From an uncultured Steroidobacter sp. (GTDB lineage: Bacteria > Pseudomonadota > Gammaproteobacteria > Steroidobacterales > Steroidobacteraceae): DNA of 64,000 nucleotides. The notes beneath the pieces are model-generated. The model did not search any database and had not been told where the DNA came from. It saw only the letters and a program-made list of their open reading frames with translations. Made by a program: the position numbers and the translations under genes. How positions within the stretch are numbered: position 1 is the first letter of the stretch; each line of letters starts with the position of its first letter. The stretch is from assembly GCF_937958065.1 (NCBI RefSeq), contig NZ_CALFXI010000043.1, forward strand, positions 1 through 64,000. Reading direction: 5' to 3'. This document shows, in pieces, positions 7,977 through 17,303 of the stretch.

Positions 7977-10199
7977 TTAGAAACTGATTCGAGTCTGCAC
8001 ACCGTACCAGCGCGGTTCGCCGTAGGTGGTGTAGGCTCCTCCAAGCGGCGCGCCAGAAACGTCGAAGGCAAACGTCTCGCGCACTTCATCGAGCAGATTG
8101 TTCGCGAACACCGCGACCGACAATCGATCATCCATCAGCGTGAGGGTCACGCGAGCATTGACCAGCCAATTGGCCGGAATACGCGTCACCGGTGCATTGG
8201 TCAGCTGCGCGTAGAATTCTTCGCTGTAGCTCGCTGTCACATTCACGTTCAAGCCGCCGAAGCGCAGTTGCGTATCCTTGCTCGCGGACAAATTGGCGGT
8301 GTAGCGCGGTGCCTGCGGCGCCTCGCGGCTGACGCGCCGCGTACCGATCGGCACATCTTCCACTTTCGTTCGCAGGTATGCGCCGCCCACGGCGAACAGG
8401 TAGCCGTCCCCGGCGCTGATGGACAACTCCGCATCCGCGCCGTACATCGACGCCGTGGTGTTGAACAGCGTGAAATTGAAGCCGCGCTGATCGAAAGCCT
8501 GATAGTCGTCGTAATCGTAGTAGAACACTGCGCCGTTCAAACGCGCGCGATCGTTGAGGAACTGGAATTTCTCGCCGATCTCGTAGGCCAGCAGACTTTC
8601 ACCCTTGAAGCGGAACATCGAGAGCGGCGCCTGACCGACGAAGCCCGCGTTGTAATTGAACGCCTTGTAGCCGAGGCTCACGCTGGAATACAGCAACAGA
8701 TCGTCGCTCGCCGACCAGTCGAGCTGCACGCGTCCTGACGTTCCCGTCTCCGCGTGGTCGTCGGTCGTGGTCCCGTTGGCGGCCAGCGTTCCCGGCTGAA
8801 TGAACATCGGGCACAGCGCTCCGGTGCACAGTTCGGTGTAGTCGTATTTCTTTTCGTCGCGTGTCACACGCACGCCGGTGGTCAGCCGCACCGAATCCGA
8901 AACGTCATATTCGCTTTGCACGAACGCCGAGGCCGAGCGCGTATCCACGCTGTAGCTCGCCCGCGGATAAGAATCGAAGGCTGGCAGGTTGAAGCCTTGG
9001 AAATAGTCGCCGTCGATGTACAGATAATAGACGCCCGCCGTCCAACGGAACGCACCGTCGGCTTCGATCAAGCGCAGTTCCTGCGTCACATGCGTCGCAT
9101 CGGCGTTCTGCTGGAAAATGCCGATGGGGAACGACGAAAAGTCATTGTCGGAGTCGTAGCGGCTGTCGAGCTGCTGATAGCTCGTGATCGAAGCGAGCGT
9201 GAGCGTGTCGAACCGATATTCGACCCTGGCGCCCGCCGACCAGGTCTTGCGCTCCAGCTGGCCCGGATAATCGAGCGCACCGGTGTACGGATCGCCATCG
9301 GCATCGACGTAGCCGAACCCGGTCGGCGAGCCGGGCGGCAGCCGGATGCCCAAACCGTCCGCGTCCGGTGCCGCGCCGGTGATCATGCTCGCACCGGTGT
9401 AGATCGGCCGGATCTCGTAATAGTCGGCGAACAGAGAAATATCGAGCCGATCGGAGGGTTCGATCTTCACCTGCACGCGACCGGCGACGGTATCGTCGTT
9501 GGCATAGTCGGGACCGATCGCGTTTTTGAAGTAGCCGTCATTGCGGTTGTAAAGCACCGCGGCCCGCGCCGAAACAGTATCGCTCAACGGTCCGCCGAGG
9601 GCGCCTTCGAAGCCCACTTGATCGAAGCTGCCGAGCGTCAGTTCGGCAAAGCCGTCGAGCGTCTGGCCCGGCTGACGCGTGATCACATGCAACAGGCCGC
9701 CGGTCGCGTTTCGACCGAACAGCGTGCCCTGCGGCCCCTTCAGGATCTCCACGCGCTCCACGTCGAACAGCCGCTGCACGCTGGTGGCGTTCGACGGTTG
9801 ATAGACCTCGTCGATGTAATAAGCATTGGCAGGCTCGATGTGGCCGGCGAAGTCGTTCTGCGAGACGCCGCGAATCGAGATCAGGCCCGCAATCGGCGAT
9901 CCGCCCGGATCGGCGAACTGCAGTCCCGGCGCCAGCAACGCCAGATCGGTCGAGTCGCGCACGCCGCGGGCGATCAGGTCTTGCGAGCTGAAGGCGCTCA
10001 GGCTGATGCCGACATCCTGAAGATTGGCGCTGCTGCGAGTGGCGGTGACGATGATCTCAGTGAGACCGCCGAACTCCTCCGGGGCGTCGCCGGTCTGCGC
10101 GTGCACAGGCATGGCCGCTGCGCTCGCCAATCCCAGGACTGAAATAACAGTGTGAAGGCCGCAGGCGACACGCACAGCGGCACACGTGCGATTGGACAT
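7977..10199 (-). CDS. TonB-dependent receptor of the catabolic locus
   Basis: This 740-residue protein has a signal peptide ending near A-M-P-V-H-A-Q. The TonB box is L-T-E-I-I-V-T-A-T-R, followed by a full plug domain (with V-E-R-V-E-I-L-K-G-P-Q-G-T-L-F-G-R) and a barrel ending in V-Q-T-R-I-S-F. This Pfam TonB_dep_Rec/plug type is widely expanded in sphingomonads and related gammaproteobacteria that take up organic substrates. It lies four bases before the acyl-CoA synthetase and downstream of a LuxR regulator, so it probably imports the compound degraded by the adjacent SDR, VOC and ligase enzymes. Confidence 0.93.
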   Translation of the reverse strand: MSNRTCAAVRVACGLHTVISVLGLASAAAMPVHAQTGDAPEEFGGLTEIIVTATRSSANLQDVGISLSAFSSQDLIARGVRDSTDLALLAPGLQFADPGGSPIAGLISIRGVSQNDFAGHIEPANAYYIDEVYQPSNATSVQRLFDVERVEILKGPQGTLFGRNATGGLLHVITRQPGQTLDGFAELTLGSFDQVGFEGALGGPLSDTVSARAAVLYNRNDGYFKNAIGPDYANDDTVAGRVQVKIEPSDRLDISLFADYYEIRPIYTGASMITGAAPDADGLGIRLPPGSPTGFGYVDADGDPYTGALDYPGQLERKTWSAGARVEYRFDTLTLASITSYQQLDSRYDSDNDFSSFPIGIFQQNADATHVTQELRLIEADGAFRWTAGVYYLYIDGDYFQGFNLPAFDSYPRASYSVDTRSASAFVQSEYDVSDSVRLTTGVRVTRDEKKYDYTELCTGALCPMFIQPGTLAANGTTTDDHAETGTSGRVQLDWSASDDLLLYSSVSLGYKAFNYNAGFVGQAPLSMFRFKGESLLAYEIGEKFQFLNDRARLNGAVFYYDYDDYQAFDQRGFNFTLFNTTASMYGADAELSISAGDGYLFAVGGAYLRTKVEDVPIGTRRVSREAPQAPRYTANLSASKDTQLRFGGLNVNVTASYSEEFYAQLTNAPVTRIPANWLVNARVTLTLMDDRLSVAVFANNLLDEVRETFAFDVSGAPLGGAYTTYGEPRWYGVQTRISF

Positions 10200-10335
10200 G
10201 ATCCCCCCGTATGAGCGCCACTCGGATGTGGCATCTGTTCGGGGCGGACTCTGACAGATGGCCCGAAGGGCCTACATGACGTATACCACTCAGGTCATGA
10301 CGACCGATCGGACAGCCTGTCACGACGCTCGGGGC

Positions 10336-10355
10336 TGGGCACATCCATGTGCCCA
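10336..10355 (-). terminator. Hairpin just after the LuxR regulator
   Basis: An inverted repeat with an 8-bp stem, 10336-10343 with 10348-10355, begins eight bases after the LuxR stop codon on the minus strand. There is no T tract. It could attenuate transcription between the regulator and the TonB receptor gene. Confidence 0.35.
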
Positions 10356-10362
10356 AACGTGG

Positions 10363-11451
10363 TTATTGCAGCCGCAACAGTTTCGACACCAGCTGCGTGC
10401 GGCTCGATACATCGGCCTTCGCGTAAATCGCGCGCAAATGATTCTCGACCGTCCGCAGGGCGATGCGCAGCTCGCCCGCGATGCCGGCATTGCACAGGCC
10501 GGCCGCGACCAGTCGCGCGATCTCGCTTTCACGTTCGGTCAACGCGAACAGCCGCGTCGACGCATTCAACAGCCGTGCCGTCAGCGGCTCGCTCGTGATC
10601 AACAGGTAACGCTCGCGACCCGCGGGACTACGCAGGCGCGAGACTGAAATTTCCAGCGAGCCGCCCCGGCTGGTCGTGAGCACGTTGCGTCCTTCTCCGC
10701 ACAACTCGCCACTCATCAGCCATCGGCGCACCTCTCCGAGCAACGGCGCCGTCCCCTTCGTCGGACTCACGTCGAGATCCGCCAGGCCGCGCGCATTGGC
10801 GTTTTCGATGGCGAGATCGTGATCGAGGATCACGTAGCCCACGCCACCGCTCAGGCTCAAGGATTGCAGCACGTCGTGCGAAAGGCGCTCCGCATCCTGG
10901 TACGCCAGCAAGCGCATCGCCGCAGTGATGGCCGGTGCCAGCCGCTCGAAAACGCGCATTTCATGCGCCTGGAACGGCCGGTCATCGACACAGCGATGGA
11001 AGCCGATGCACATCAGCTGCGGGCCGGATGCGATCGGGCAAGGTACGATCAACGCCATCACATGCCCGATGTTGTACCTGTACAGGAAGGCGTCGCGATA
11101 CGCCTGATCGTGCAGATCGACGCTGCTGGCGGACAGGCCCGACACCAGCTCGATCGGTGCCTGCGGGTGATGGAGCCAGCGCAACCCCGAACGCACCACC
11201 GGATCGAGCCGAAAGTAATGGTCCAGGTACACCTCGGCCGCCTCCGGCGTGTCGCCGGCGTACGAATAGCTGGCCGCGTAGCAGTCCGCCCGTGGCGCGC
11301 CGGCAAATCTGAAGTACACGCCGCTGGTCGCAGCGATGCGCGCGGCGACCGGACGCAACAGCTGCGCGTCTACATTGCTGTGATCGCTGCAGGCAAGAAT
11401 TTTCGCGAAGGCTGACTCGATCGAGTCGTCAGCCACATCCACGCCGTGCAT
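10363..11451 (-). CDS. LuxR-family transcriptional regulator
   Basis: This 362-residue protein ends in a LuxR/GerE helix-turn-helix (last 60 residues, with L-T-E-R-E-S-E-I-A-R-L-V-A-A-G and T-V-E-N-H-L-R-A-I-Y-A-K). The N-terminal 290 residues contain a region that looks PAS/GAF-like (G-Y-V-I-L-D-H-D-L-A-I-E-N-A-N) and are not an autoinducer-binding domain I recognise. It lies between the VOC gene and the TonB receptor on the same strand, so it is the obvious candidate regulator of the locus. The effector is probably the catabolic substrate, which is inference. Confidence 0.88.
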   Translation of the reverse strand: MHGVDVADDSIESAFAKILACSDHSNVDAQLLRPVAARIAATSGVYFRFAGAPRADCYAASYSYAGDTPEAAEVYLDHYFRLDPVVRSGLRWLHHPQAPIELVSGLSASSVDLHDQAYRDAFLYRYNIGHVMALIVPCPIASGPQLMCIGFHRCVDDRPFQAHEMRVFERLAPAITAAMRLLAYQDAERLSHDVLQSLSLSGGVGYVILDHDLAIENANARGLADLDVSPTKGTAPLLGEVRRWLMSGELCGEGRNVLTTSRGGSLEISVSRLRSPAGRERYLLITSEPLTARLLNASTRLFALTERESEIARLVAAGLCNAGIAGELRIALRTVENHLRAIYAKADVSSRTQLVSKLLRLQ

Positions 11452-11527
11452 GGAGCCCCCCGTCTGCGCGAGCAGTCATCGTTGTCTGGCAACCGGCGAC
11501 AACCGTACACCAGCGGGCCCGGGCGAC

Positions 11528-12064
11528 TCAACCGAGGCGTCGGATCGGATCGCGGCCATCCCAGCCTGCGCCCGCCGACCGGATCATCGTGAACAACTCG
11601 TGCACCGGGGCGGTCATCTCGATGATCTCGATCATGCCGTGCAGGTCACGACGCGCATCGACATAGGCGGCCTGCGCGCCAATGGAAACCGTGGCGTCCA
11701 GCACCTTGTCGTAACCGCGCGCCACATAATCGGCCACTGTGCGCTGATAGTCCGCCGGCGCCACCCCGATGGCATAGTGATGAAAGCCCCAGCCGCGTTC
11801 GCGAATGACTTCGTTATAGACGCTGGGCTGGTCGTCCCGCTGTTGAATCAACTCGTACATCATCCCGCCCGACATGCCGAGGCACAGCGACAGATTGGCC
11901 TGCGACGGCCTGCCCCGATACTCCAGCCGCTCGAACGGGAAGGTCTCGAAATAGAACCAGGGGCCGATGCCCAATGCCTGGGTGAAGCGGGGCATGGCCG
12001 CGCCGATGTCCTCGACCACATACGCCATCTGAATGATGCCGGCGGGTGCCGCTTTGGAATTCAT
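11528..12064 (-). CDS. VOC-superfamily (glyoxalase-like) protein
   Basis: This 178-residue protein starts with a paired beta-alpha-beta fold typical of the vicinal oxygen chelate family (I-I-Q-M-A-Y-V-V-E-D-I near residue 10, then a second module from H-H-Y-A-I-G). Candidate metal ligands are the His in H-H-Y-A-I and the Glu in M-I-E-I-I-E. It matches the Glyoxalase_4 type found in catabolic loci. Members can be dioxygenases, epimerases or isomerases, so no reaction is named. It lies nine bases after the upstream SDR and is probably in the same operon. Confidence 0.85.
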   Translation of the reverse strand: MNSKAAPAGIIQMAYVVEDIGAAMPRFTQALGIGPWFYFETFPFERLEYRGRPSQANLSLCLGMSGGMMYELIQQRDDQPSVYNEVIRERGWGFHHYAIGVAPADYQRTVADYVARGYDKVLDATVSIGAQAAYVDARRDLHGMIEIIEMTAPVHELFTMIRSAGAGWDGRDPIRRLG

Positions 12065-12073
12065 GATGTGTTC

Positions 12074-12859
12074 TCAATGAGCCAGCACGAAGCCGCCGTC
12101 GCAGGCAATCGCCTGCCCCGTGATATAGCGCGCCTCATCGGACGCGAGGAACAAGACGAGGTTGGCCACATCCTCGGGCTCCTGCAGCGAGCCCATTGGA
12201 ATCTGCGCGACGAAGGAGGCGGTGAACTGCTCGACGGGTACACCGGCCTGGCGCGCCATGCGCTCGAACAAAGCTTCGAGCATCGGCGTCCGCGCCTGGC
12301 CCGGATGAACCGAGTTGCAACGAATACGATAGCCGGAAGTCGCACAATGCAAGGCCACTGACTGCGTGAGGTGTTGCACCGAGGCCTTGGCGGCGCCATA
12401 CGCAGTCAGAAACGGCGTGGGCACCAGCGCCGCGACGGAAGAAACGTTCACGATGGAGCCCCCGCCCGATTCCGCCATCAATGCGATCGCGTGCTTGCAT
12501 GCCAGGAAAACGCCAGCGCTGTTGACGGCGAAGATCCTGTTCCAGTCTTCCAGCGGCGCCCCCTGCGGATCCTTGGGTGCGGCCGGATCGCCTTCGATGC
12601 CGGCGTTGTTGACCAGGATGTGCAATGCTCCGTGCGCTTCGCGGATCGAGCGAATGGTATCGATCCAACCCTGCTCGGAGGCGACATCCTGAACGATGGC
12701 CTTGGCCCCCAGCCGTTGCGCCGACTGCTGCAATGACGCCGCATTGAAATCCGACATCAGCACAATGGCGCCCTCTTCCTGCAACCGCTGCGCCACCGCC
12801 AACCCAATCCCTTGCGCCGCGCCCGTCACGAGCGCCACGCGACCTTCGACTCTTTTCAT
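12074..12859 (-). CDS. Short-chain dehydrogenase/reductase (SDR) 1
   Basis: This 261-residue classical SDR has the NAD(P)-binding T-G-x3-G-x-G motif (T-G-A-A-Q-G-I-G) near residue 11, N-N-A-G near 90, catalytic Ser in N-V-S-S-V and Y-x3-K in Y-G-A-A-K. It oxidises a hydroxyl or reduces a ketone. ATG at 12859, with GGAG six bases upstream, is preferred to the TTG at 12871. It follows SDR 2 by about 20 bases and precedes the VOC gene, consistent with two successive oxidoreductions in one pathway. Confidence 0.92.
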   Translation of the reverse strand: MKRVEGRVALVTGAAQGIGLAVAQRLQEEGAIVLMSDFNAASLQQSAQRLGAKAIVQDVASEQGWIDTIRSIREAHGALHILVNNAGIEGDPAAPKDPQGAPLEDWNRIFAVNSAGVFLACKHAIALMAESGGGSIVNVSSVAALVPTPFLTAYGAAKASVQHLTQSVALHCATSGYRIRCNSVHPGQARTPMLEALFERMARQAGVPVEQFTASFVAQIPMGSLQEPEDVANLVLFLASDEARYITGQAIACDGGFVLAH

Positions 12860-12878
12860 ACTTCGCTCCAATGCTCAG

Positions 12879-13664
12879 TCATTCGAAATGCGCCGACGGC
12901 GGGCCCGCGAGCTGCGCGCCATCGACGATCAGAGCGGAGCCGTCGATCATTATTGCATCGTCGGAAGCCGCGAACAGGATGGTGCGCGCGATATCGTCAG
13001 CCGTAGCCACTCGCCCGACCGGCACCTGACGGGCCATGCGCGCGAGCAATTCCGAGCGACTGCCCATTGCCGCCGCAACCGGATCGAGCATCTCCGTATC
13101 GACATAGGTGGGATGCACGGAGACGCAACGAATTGGATAGCCCCGCTGCGCACAGTGTAGTGCCACCGACTTGGTGAGAATCGTGACGCCGCCTTTGGAA
13201 GCGCAATAGCCCGCGATATCGGCAATGCCCACCAGCCCGCCCACCGAGGAAACATTGACGATGGCGCCGCGGCCGCCGGTGTTCTTGATCGTGCGCACGC
13301 CGTGCTTGCAGCCGAGCATCGTGCCGGTCAGGTTGACGGCCAGCATCGCATTCCAGTCCTCGAGCGTGACGTCTTCGATGCAGCCGCCACGACCGATGCC
13401 GGCGATGTTACAAACGATATCCAGGCGCCCGAACCGATCGACCGCCAGGCGCATGGCCTGTTCCCATTGCGGCTCGCTGGCCACATCGAGCATCAACGCG
13501 AGCGCGTTCGCTCCGATGCGCTCCGCTGTACGCTCGGCGCCCGCGGCGGAAATGTCGGCCGCCACGACGCGCGCACCCTCCGTTGCGAACAGCAGCGCGG
13601 TGGCGCGCCCGATACCGGACGCCGCGCCAGTGATGAATGCCGTCTTGCCTTCGAGCCTGCCCAT
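12879..13664 (-). CDS. Short-chain dehydrogenase/reductase (SDR) 2
   Basis: This 261-residue classical SDR shows T-G-A-A-S-G-I-G near residue 11, an N-I-A-G variant of N-N-A-G, catalytic Ser in N-V-S-S-V-G and Y-x3-K in Y-C-A-S-K. The acidic residue after the second beta strand (A-A-D-I) suggests NAD rather than NADP. A strong ribosome-binding site (GGGGGATC) precedes the ATG. It is the first gene of the leftward run, divergent from the cupin gene across 181 bases. It is similar in plan to SDR 1 but clearly diverged, so the two probably act on different positions or stereoisomers. Confidence 0.92.
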   Translation of the reverse strand: MGRLEGKTAFITGAASGIGRATALLFATEGARVVAADISAAGAERTAERIGANALALMLDVASEPQWEQAMRLAVDRFGRLDIVCNIAGIGRGGCIEDVTLEDWNAMLAVNLTGTMLGCKHGVRTIKNTGGRGAIVNVSSVGGLVGIADIAGYCASKGGVTILTKSVALHCAQRGYPIRCVSVHPTYVDTEMLDPVAAAMGSRSELLARMARQVPVGRVATADDIARTILFAASDDAIMIDGSALIVDGAQLAGPPSAHFE

Positions 13665-13845
13665 GATCCCCCGCTCACCGATTTGCGTCAGCGAGGCTGA
13701 AGTCGGGCACCGGCGGCGGCAATAGCGTATTCCACTCAGATGCGCATGGACGCGCAGCAGCGGCTTCCTGAGTGGTTCTCGTCATGTCGCGGCTGCCGAG
13801 CGCCCTCCTACCATCCACCGCACAACACTTGAGCGGGGGACTGAC
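13665..13845. promoter_or_regulatory. Divergent promoter region of the catabolic locus
   Basis: This 181-base gap separates SDR 2 (leftward) from the cupin-ligase pair (rightward), so it must hold both promoters. I could not pick out convincing -35/-10 boxes or an operator by eye. Confidence 0.5.
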
Positions 13846-14331
13846 ATGTCGAGCGTATCGATCAAGCGCAGCGAGCACAGCACGGTCAAGGCGACCGCGA
13901 CTCACAAATCCGCGTTCTTCGATCCCGGCACCTTGCCGTGGGCAGAATGGGTCATGCCCGGCACCTGGTTCAAACTGCTCAACGTGAACGCCACCACCGG
14001 CGGCTTCTCGATGTTGCTCAAGGTCTCGCCCGACAACGCCGCGGCGGTGCATGGCCATCTTGGCGCGGTCGAAGGCATTCTGCTGGAAGGCGGCTTCAGC
14101 TACGGCGAAGACCGCGGCCGGGCCGGACACTATGTTTATGAGGGCGCCGGCATCCGTCACGAGCCCACCACCCACCCGGACGGAATGATCATGTTCGCGG
14201 TCGTGCACGGTCCGCTGGCCGGTTATCACGACGATGGCGCGGTGGCCGCCGTGGTCGATGCAAGATTGATGTACGAGCTGGCGGTCGCGGCCGGTGCGGC
14301 GGATCACATCGAACGCCCCTCGCACTGGTGA
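13846..14331 (+). CDS. Cupin dioxygenase-like protein (2,4'-dihydroxyacetophenone dioxygenase family)
   Basis: This 161-residue single-domain cupin has the metal-binding first motif around H-G-H-L-G-A-V-E-G-I (near residue 68) and a later His in G-I-R-H-E-P (near 104). The sequence resembles the family of 2,4'-dihydroxyacetophenone and acetylacetone dioxygenases, iron enzymes that cleave a C-C bond next to a ketone. G-G-G-G-G-A lies before the ATG as ribosome-binding site. Its stop overlaps the GTG start of the PaaK-type ligase by four bases (GTGA), so the two are coupled. A ketone-cleaving step followed by CoA activation of the acid formed would fit, but the substrate is not proven. Confidence 0.78.
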   Translation: MSSVSIKRSEHSTVKATATHKSAFFDPGTLPWAEWVMPGTWFKLLNVNATTGGFSMLLKVSPDNAAAVHGHLGAVEGILLEGGFSYGEDRGRAGHYVYEGAGIRHEPTTHPDGMIMFAVVHGPLAGYHDDGAVAAVVDARLMYELAVAAGAADHIERPSHW

Positions 14332-15623
14332 CGTTGAAGGACAGCGACGTGCCTCTCGAAGCTATCGAAACCGCCAGTGGAGACGAACTGCGCGGCCTGC
14401 AATTGCGCCGGCTGCAGTGGTCGGTACGCCATGCCTACGAGAACGTGCCGCACTACCAACGGACATTCGCCGAGTGCGGCGTGCATCCGGATGACTTGCG
14501 AACCCTCGAGGATCTGGCGAAGTTTCCGTTCACGACCAAGGCCGATCTGCGCGCCAACTATCCATTCGGCATGTTCGCCGTGCCTCGCGAGCGCATCAGC
14601 CGGATCCATGCATCGAGTGGGACGACCGGCCAGCCGACAGTCGTGGGTTACACGGCGAACGACCTGGATACCTGGGCCAATCTGGTCGCGCGTTCCATTC
14701 GCGCCGCGGGTGGCCGAGCAGGCGACATCGTGCATGTGGCCTATGGTTACGGGTTGTTCACAGGCGGACTCGGCGCCCATTACGGCGCGGAGCGCCTGGG
14801 CTGCACGGTCATTCCCATGTCAGGCGGACAAACGCAGAAACAAGTGCAGCTCATCCGCGACTTCCGGCCTGACATCATCATGGTGACGCCCTCGTACATG
14901 CTGGCGATCGCCGACGAGTTCGCGAAACAAGGCATCGACGCGCGCGAATGTTCGCTCCGAATCGGCATCTTCGGCGCGGAGCCATGGACGGATGCCATGC
15001 GCACCGAAATCGAAACCACGCTGAACATCGACGCGCTGGACATCTATGGCCTGTCCGAAGTCATGGGCCCGGGCGTGGCCAACGAATGCATCGAGACCAA
15101 GGACGGCCCGGTGATCTGGGAAGATCATTTCTATCCCGAAATCATCGACCCGGCGACCGGCGCGGTATTGCCTGACGGCGAGTTGGGCGAGCTGGTGTTC
15201 ACCTCGCTCAGCAAGGAAGCCCTGCCCATCATCCGTTATCGGACCCGCGACATCACCCGGCTATTGCCGCCGACCTCTCGTTCCATGCGACGCATGGCGC
15301 GCATCGTCGGCCGCTCGGACGACATGATGATCGTTCGCGGCGTCAATGTGTTCCCGACCCAGATCGAAGAGCTGATTCTGCGCACGCCCGCGCTCACGCC
15401 CCACTACCTGCTCGAATTGACCCGTGAGGGCCGGCTGGACGAGTTGACCATTCATGTGGAAGCGGACCAGGACGACGCTGGCGCCAACGCCGCACATCTC
15501 TTGGCCGAAGCAGTGAAAGCGAACATCGGCATCAGCGCGCAAGTGAAGATTGCGCCGCGCGGTTCCATCGCGCGTTCCGCCGGCAAGGCTCAACGCATCC
15601 TCGACAGGCGGCTGCGGCGCTGA
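14328..15623 (+). CDS. Phenylacetate-CoA ligase family enzyme (PaaK-like)
   Basis: This 431-residue protein has the length and motifs of PaaK. The adenylation loop is S-S-G-T-T-G-Q-P-T near residue 92, the aromatic/ATP motif is Y-G-L-S-E-V-M-G near 238, and G-R-S-D-D-M-M-I and R-G-V-N-V-F-P lie in the C-terminal half. The family activates aryl acids to aryl-CoA. The GTG start overlaps the cupin stop. No paaA-E monooxygenase genes are nearby, so the substrate is likely an aryl acid other than phenylacetate. Confidence 0.9.
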   Translation: MTLKDSDVPLEAIETASGDELRGLQLRRLQWSVRHAYENVPHYQRTFAECGVHPDDLRTLEDLAKFPFTTKADLRANYPFGMFAVPRERISRIHASSGTTGQPTVVGYTANDLDTWANLVARSIRAAGGRAGDIVHVAYGYGLFTGGLGAHYGAERLGCTVIPMSGGQTQKQVQLIRDFRPDIIMVTPSYMLAIADEFAKQGIDARECSLRIGIFGAEPWTDAMRTEIETTLNIDALDIYGLSEVMGPGVANECIETKDGPVIWEDHFYPEIIDPATGAVLPDGELGELVFTSLSKEALPIIRYRTRDITRLLPPTSRSMRRMARIVGRSDDMMIVRGVNVFPTQIEELILRTPALTPHYLLELTREGRLDELTIHVEADQDDAGANAAHLLAEAVKANIGISAQVKIAPRGSIARSAGKAQRILDRRLRR

Positions 15624-15701
15624 CCTGGATCAGCGCGTCTCGATGACGCTGATTCGAACTTCATCTATCCCGAACAGATGCTCGCCGTTGAGCGACAATG
15701 C

Positions 15702-16253
15702 TCAGCGCCGTCGCAGCGCCCAGCGCAGCGCGGTCAGGGCGGCAGCCAGCCGGGTTGCGATGACCGTCGCCCGAGCTTGCGGGCTCGCCAGTTGGCGCGG
15801 GTATGCCCGCTGGTCAACGGAGAAATAGATACCGTAATTCACGGACACGCCGACGGGACGCTCCAGCATGCCGCTCCGACGAGCGGCAATCCTGCGCTGC
15901 CGGGCCATGCGGTCGAAGTCACTCGACAATGGGTGGGCTCGCAGCGGGTATCCGGGATGAGTCGCCTGCGCCTGGCGGTGCCGTTCACGGCAAAGCTCCG
16001 GGCTCTCGTCTTCGAGCAACGGCACATTGCGCGAAAATCCCGACTGCGCGCAGTACCCGAACTCTTCGGCGTAGCCGCCCGCCAGATAAGAATTGTGGTC
16101 CGCTTCCAGCTCGAAGCTGCTGGCGCGGGCATGACGCGTCCAGTCGGGAAAGTAACGTCGCTGCTCGCCCATTCGGCTCGGAGAATCTGGCCTCCCATGC
16201 ATCGCCGGCCCCCCATGAGAGATTTCACTCGCAAACCGCCAACGCGCCATCAT
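15702..16253 (-). CDS. Hypothetical protein, 183 aa
   Basis: I do not recognise this protein. On this strand the frame has strongly G/C-rich third positions, as expected of a real gene here, and it lies convergent to the PaaK gene. It is Arg-rich, with a tract containing E-L-E-A-D-H-N-S-Y and E-E-F-G-Y-C and a basic C-terminus (R-W-A-L-R-R-R), with no obvious signal peptide or membrane segment. Start choice among two adjacent ATGs is arbitrary. A longer frame on the plus strand over the same bases looks like a shadow. Confidence 0.5.
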   Translation of the reverse strand: MMARWRFASEISHGGPAMHGRPDSPSRMGEQRRYFPDWTRHARASSFELEADHNSYLAGGYAEEFGYCAQSGFSRNVPLLEDESPELCRERHRQAQATHPGYPLRAHPLSSDFDRMARQRRIAARRSGMLERPVGVSVNYGIYFSVDQRAYPRQLASPQARATVIATRLAAALTALRWALRRR

Positions 16254-16386
16254 GAGCGGGGTTCCATGCCGGCACGGTGCCCGTTACCGCAAGCGCGGCG
16301 CAGAAACCCGATGCCGAGCGCCGTGACGATCGAGCGGTGGAATCGATTACGATTGTCAGTTGAATCCTGTTATCCGGCTGCCCCGC

Positions 16387-17124
16387 ATGGCACAGAACAT
16401 TTACGACGATCCGACTTTCTTCGCAGGCTATAGCCAGTTGCCACGCCAGGTTCATGGACTCGCCGCGGCTCCGGAATGGCCCGCGCTGCGCGCAATGCTT
16501 CCGGATCTCACAGGCAAGCGTGTCGTCGATCTGGGCTGCGGCTTCGGTTGGTTCGCACGCTGGGCGCGAGAGCACGGTGCTGCATCGGTGCTCGGGCTGG
16601 ATCTCTCCGAGAACATGATCCACCGCGCGAGGAGCACCACCCAGGACCAAGCCATCGAGTACCGGATCGGGAATCTCGACGCGCTCGATCTGCCGGAGAC
16701 GTCATTCGAACTGGCTTACAGTTCGTTAGCCTTCCATTACGTCGAAGACTTTGCTCGACTGGCTCGCGGAGTGCATCGTGCCCTCGTCCCTGGCGGCCAC
16801 CTGGTGTTCAGCATCGAGCATCCGATATTCATGGCGACCACGCACCCCGGTTGGCTGACACACGCGCAAGGCCACCGTACCTGGCCAGTCGACCACTACG
16901 CCCTCGAAGGCGAGCGCCGCACGGAGTGGATTACCAACGGAGTGCTCAAGTTTCATCGCACGATCGCCACCACGGTCAATACGCTCATCGATTCCGGCTT
17001 CGTGCTGCGTCATCTCGAAGAGTTCGCTCCGACTCGCGAGCAGCTCGCTCAATCTCCCGAATTGAGGGAGGAGTTGGATCGGCCCATGATGCTGCTGATC
17101 GCCGCGCAACGTAACGATCGATAG
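16387..17124 (+). CDS. Class I SAM-dependent methyltransferase
   Basis: This 245-residue protein has motif I V-V-D-L-G-C-G-F-G near residue 48, the acidic residue in G-L-D-L-S-E-N-M (near 72) that holds the SAM ribose, and the post-II region D-L-P-E-T-S-F-E-L near 98. It matches the Methyltransf_11/25 type, with small-molecule substrates as the usual targets. The frame opens at a TTG (16360), but ATG at 16387 gives the normal N-terminus. It lies 179 bases before a MetY-type enzyme. A link through sulfur or methyl metabolism is possible but unproven. Confidence 0.87.
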   Translation: MAQNIYDDPTFFAGYSQLPRQVHGLAAAPEWPALRAMLPDLTGKRVVDLGCGFGWFARWAREHGAASVLGLDLSENMIHRARSTTQDQAIEYRIGNLDALDLPETSFELAYSSLAFHYVEDFARLARGVHRALVPGGHLVFSIEHPIFMATTHPGWLTHAQGHRTWPVDHYALEGERRTEWITNGVLKFHRTIATTVNTLIDSGFVLRHLEEFAPTREQLAQSPELREELDRPMMLLIAAQRNDR

Positions 17125-17303
17125 GCAACGTTCCCGGTCGGGGTGGAGGCCGAGCCTGCAAACTGGCCGTCCTCAGCGATCGCAACGTGCGCATACGGAA
17201 ATCCGCGGCGCCCGACGAGTCCACACGACCCCGTCCGCCCGCCCGGCTTGCGAGACGCTACCGCATCATGGACGATAGCCGCTCTTTTACCCGAGCGAGC
17301 CCA

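Noticed and set aside
8754..10142. A 462-codon plus-strand frame over the TonB receptor
   Set aside because: It is the antisense shadow of a receptor with signal peptide, TonB box and plug; composition is Arg/His-rich and no domain is visible.
15678..16433. A 251-codon plus-strand frame
   Set aside because: It overlaps the minus-strand 183-residue frame, whose codons have the expected G/C third positions, and runs into the methyltransferase start. It looks like a shadow.
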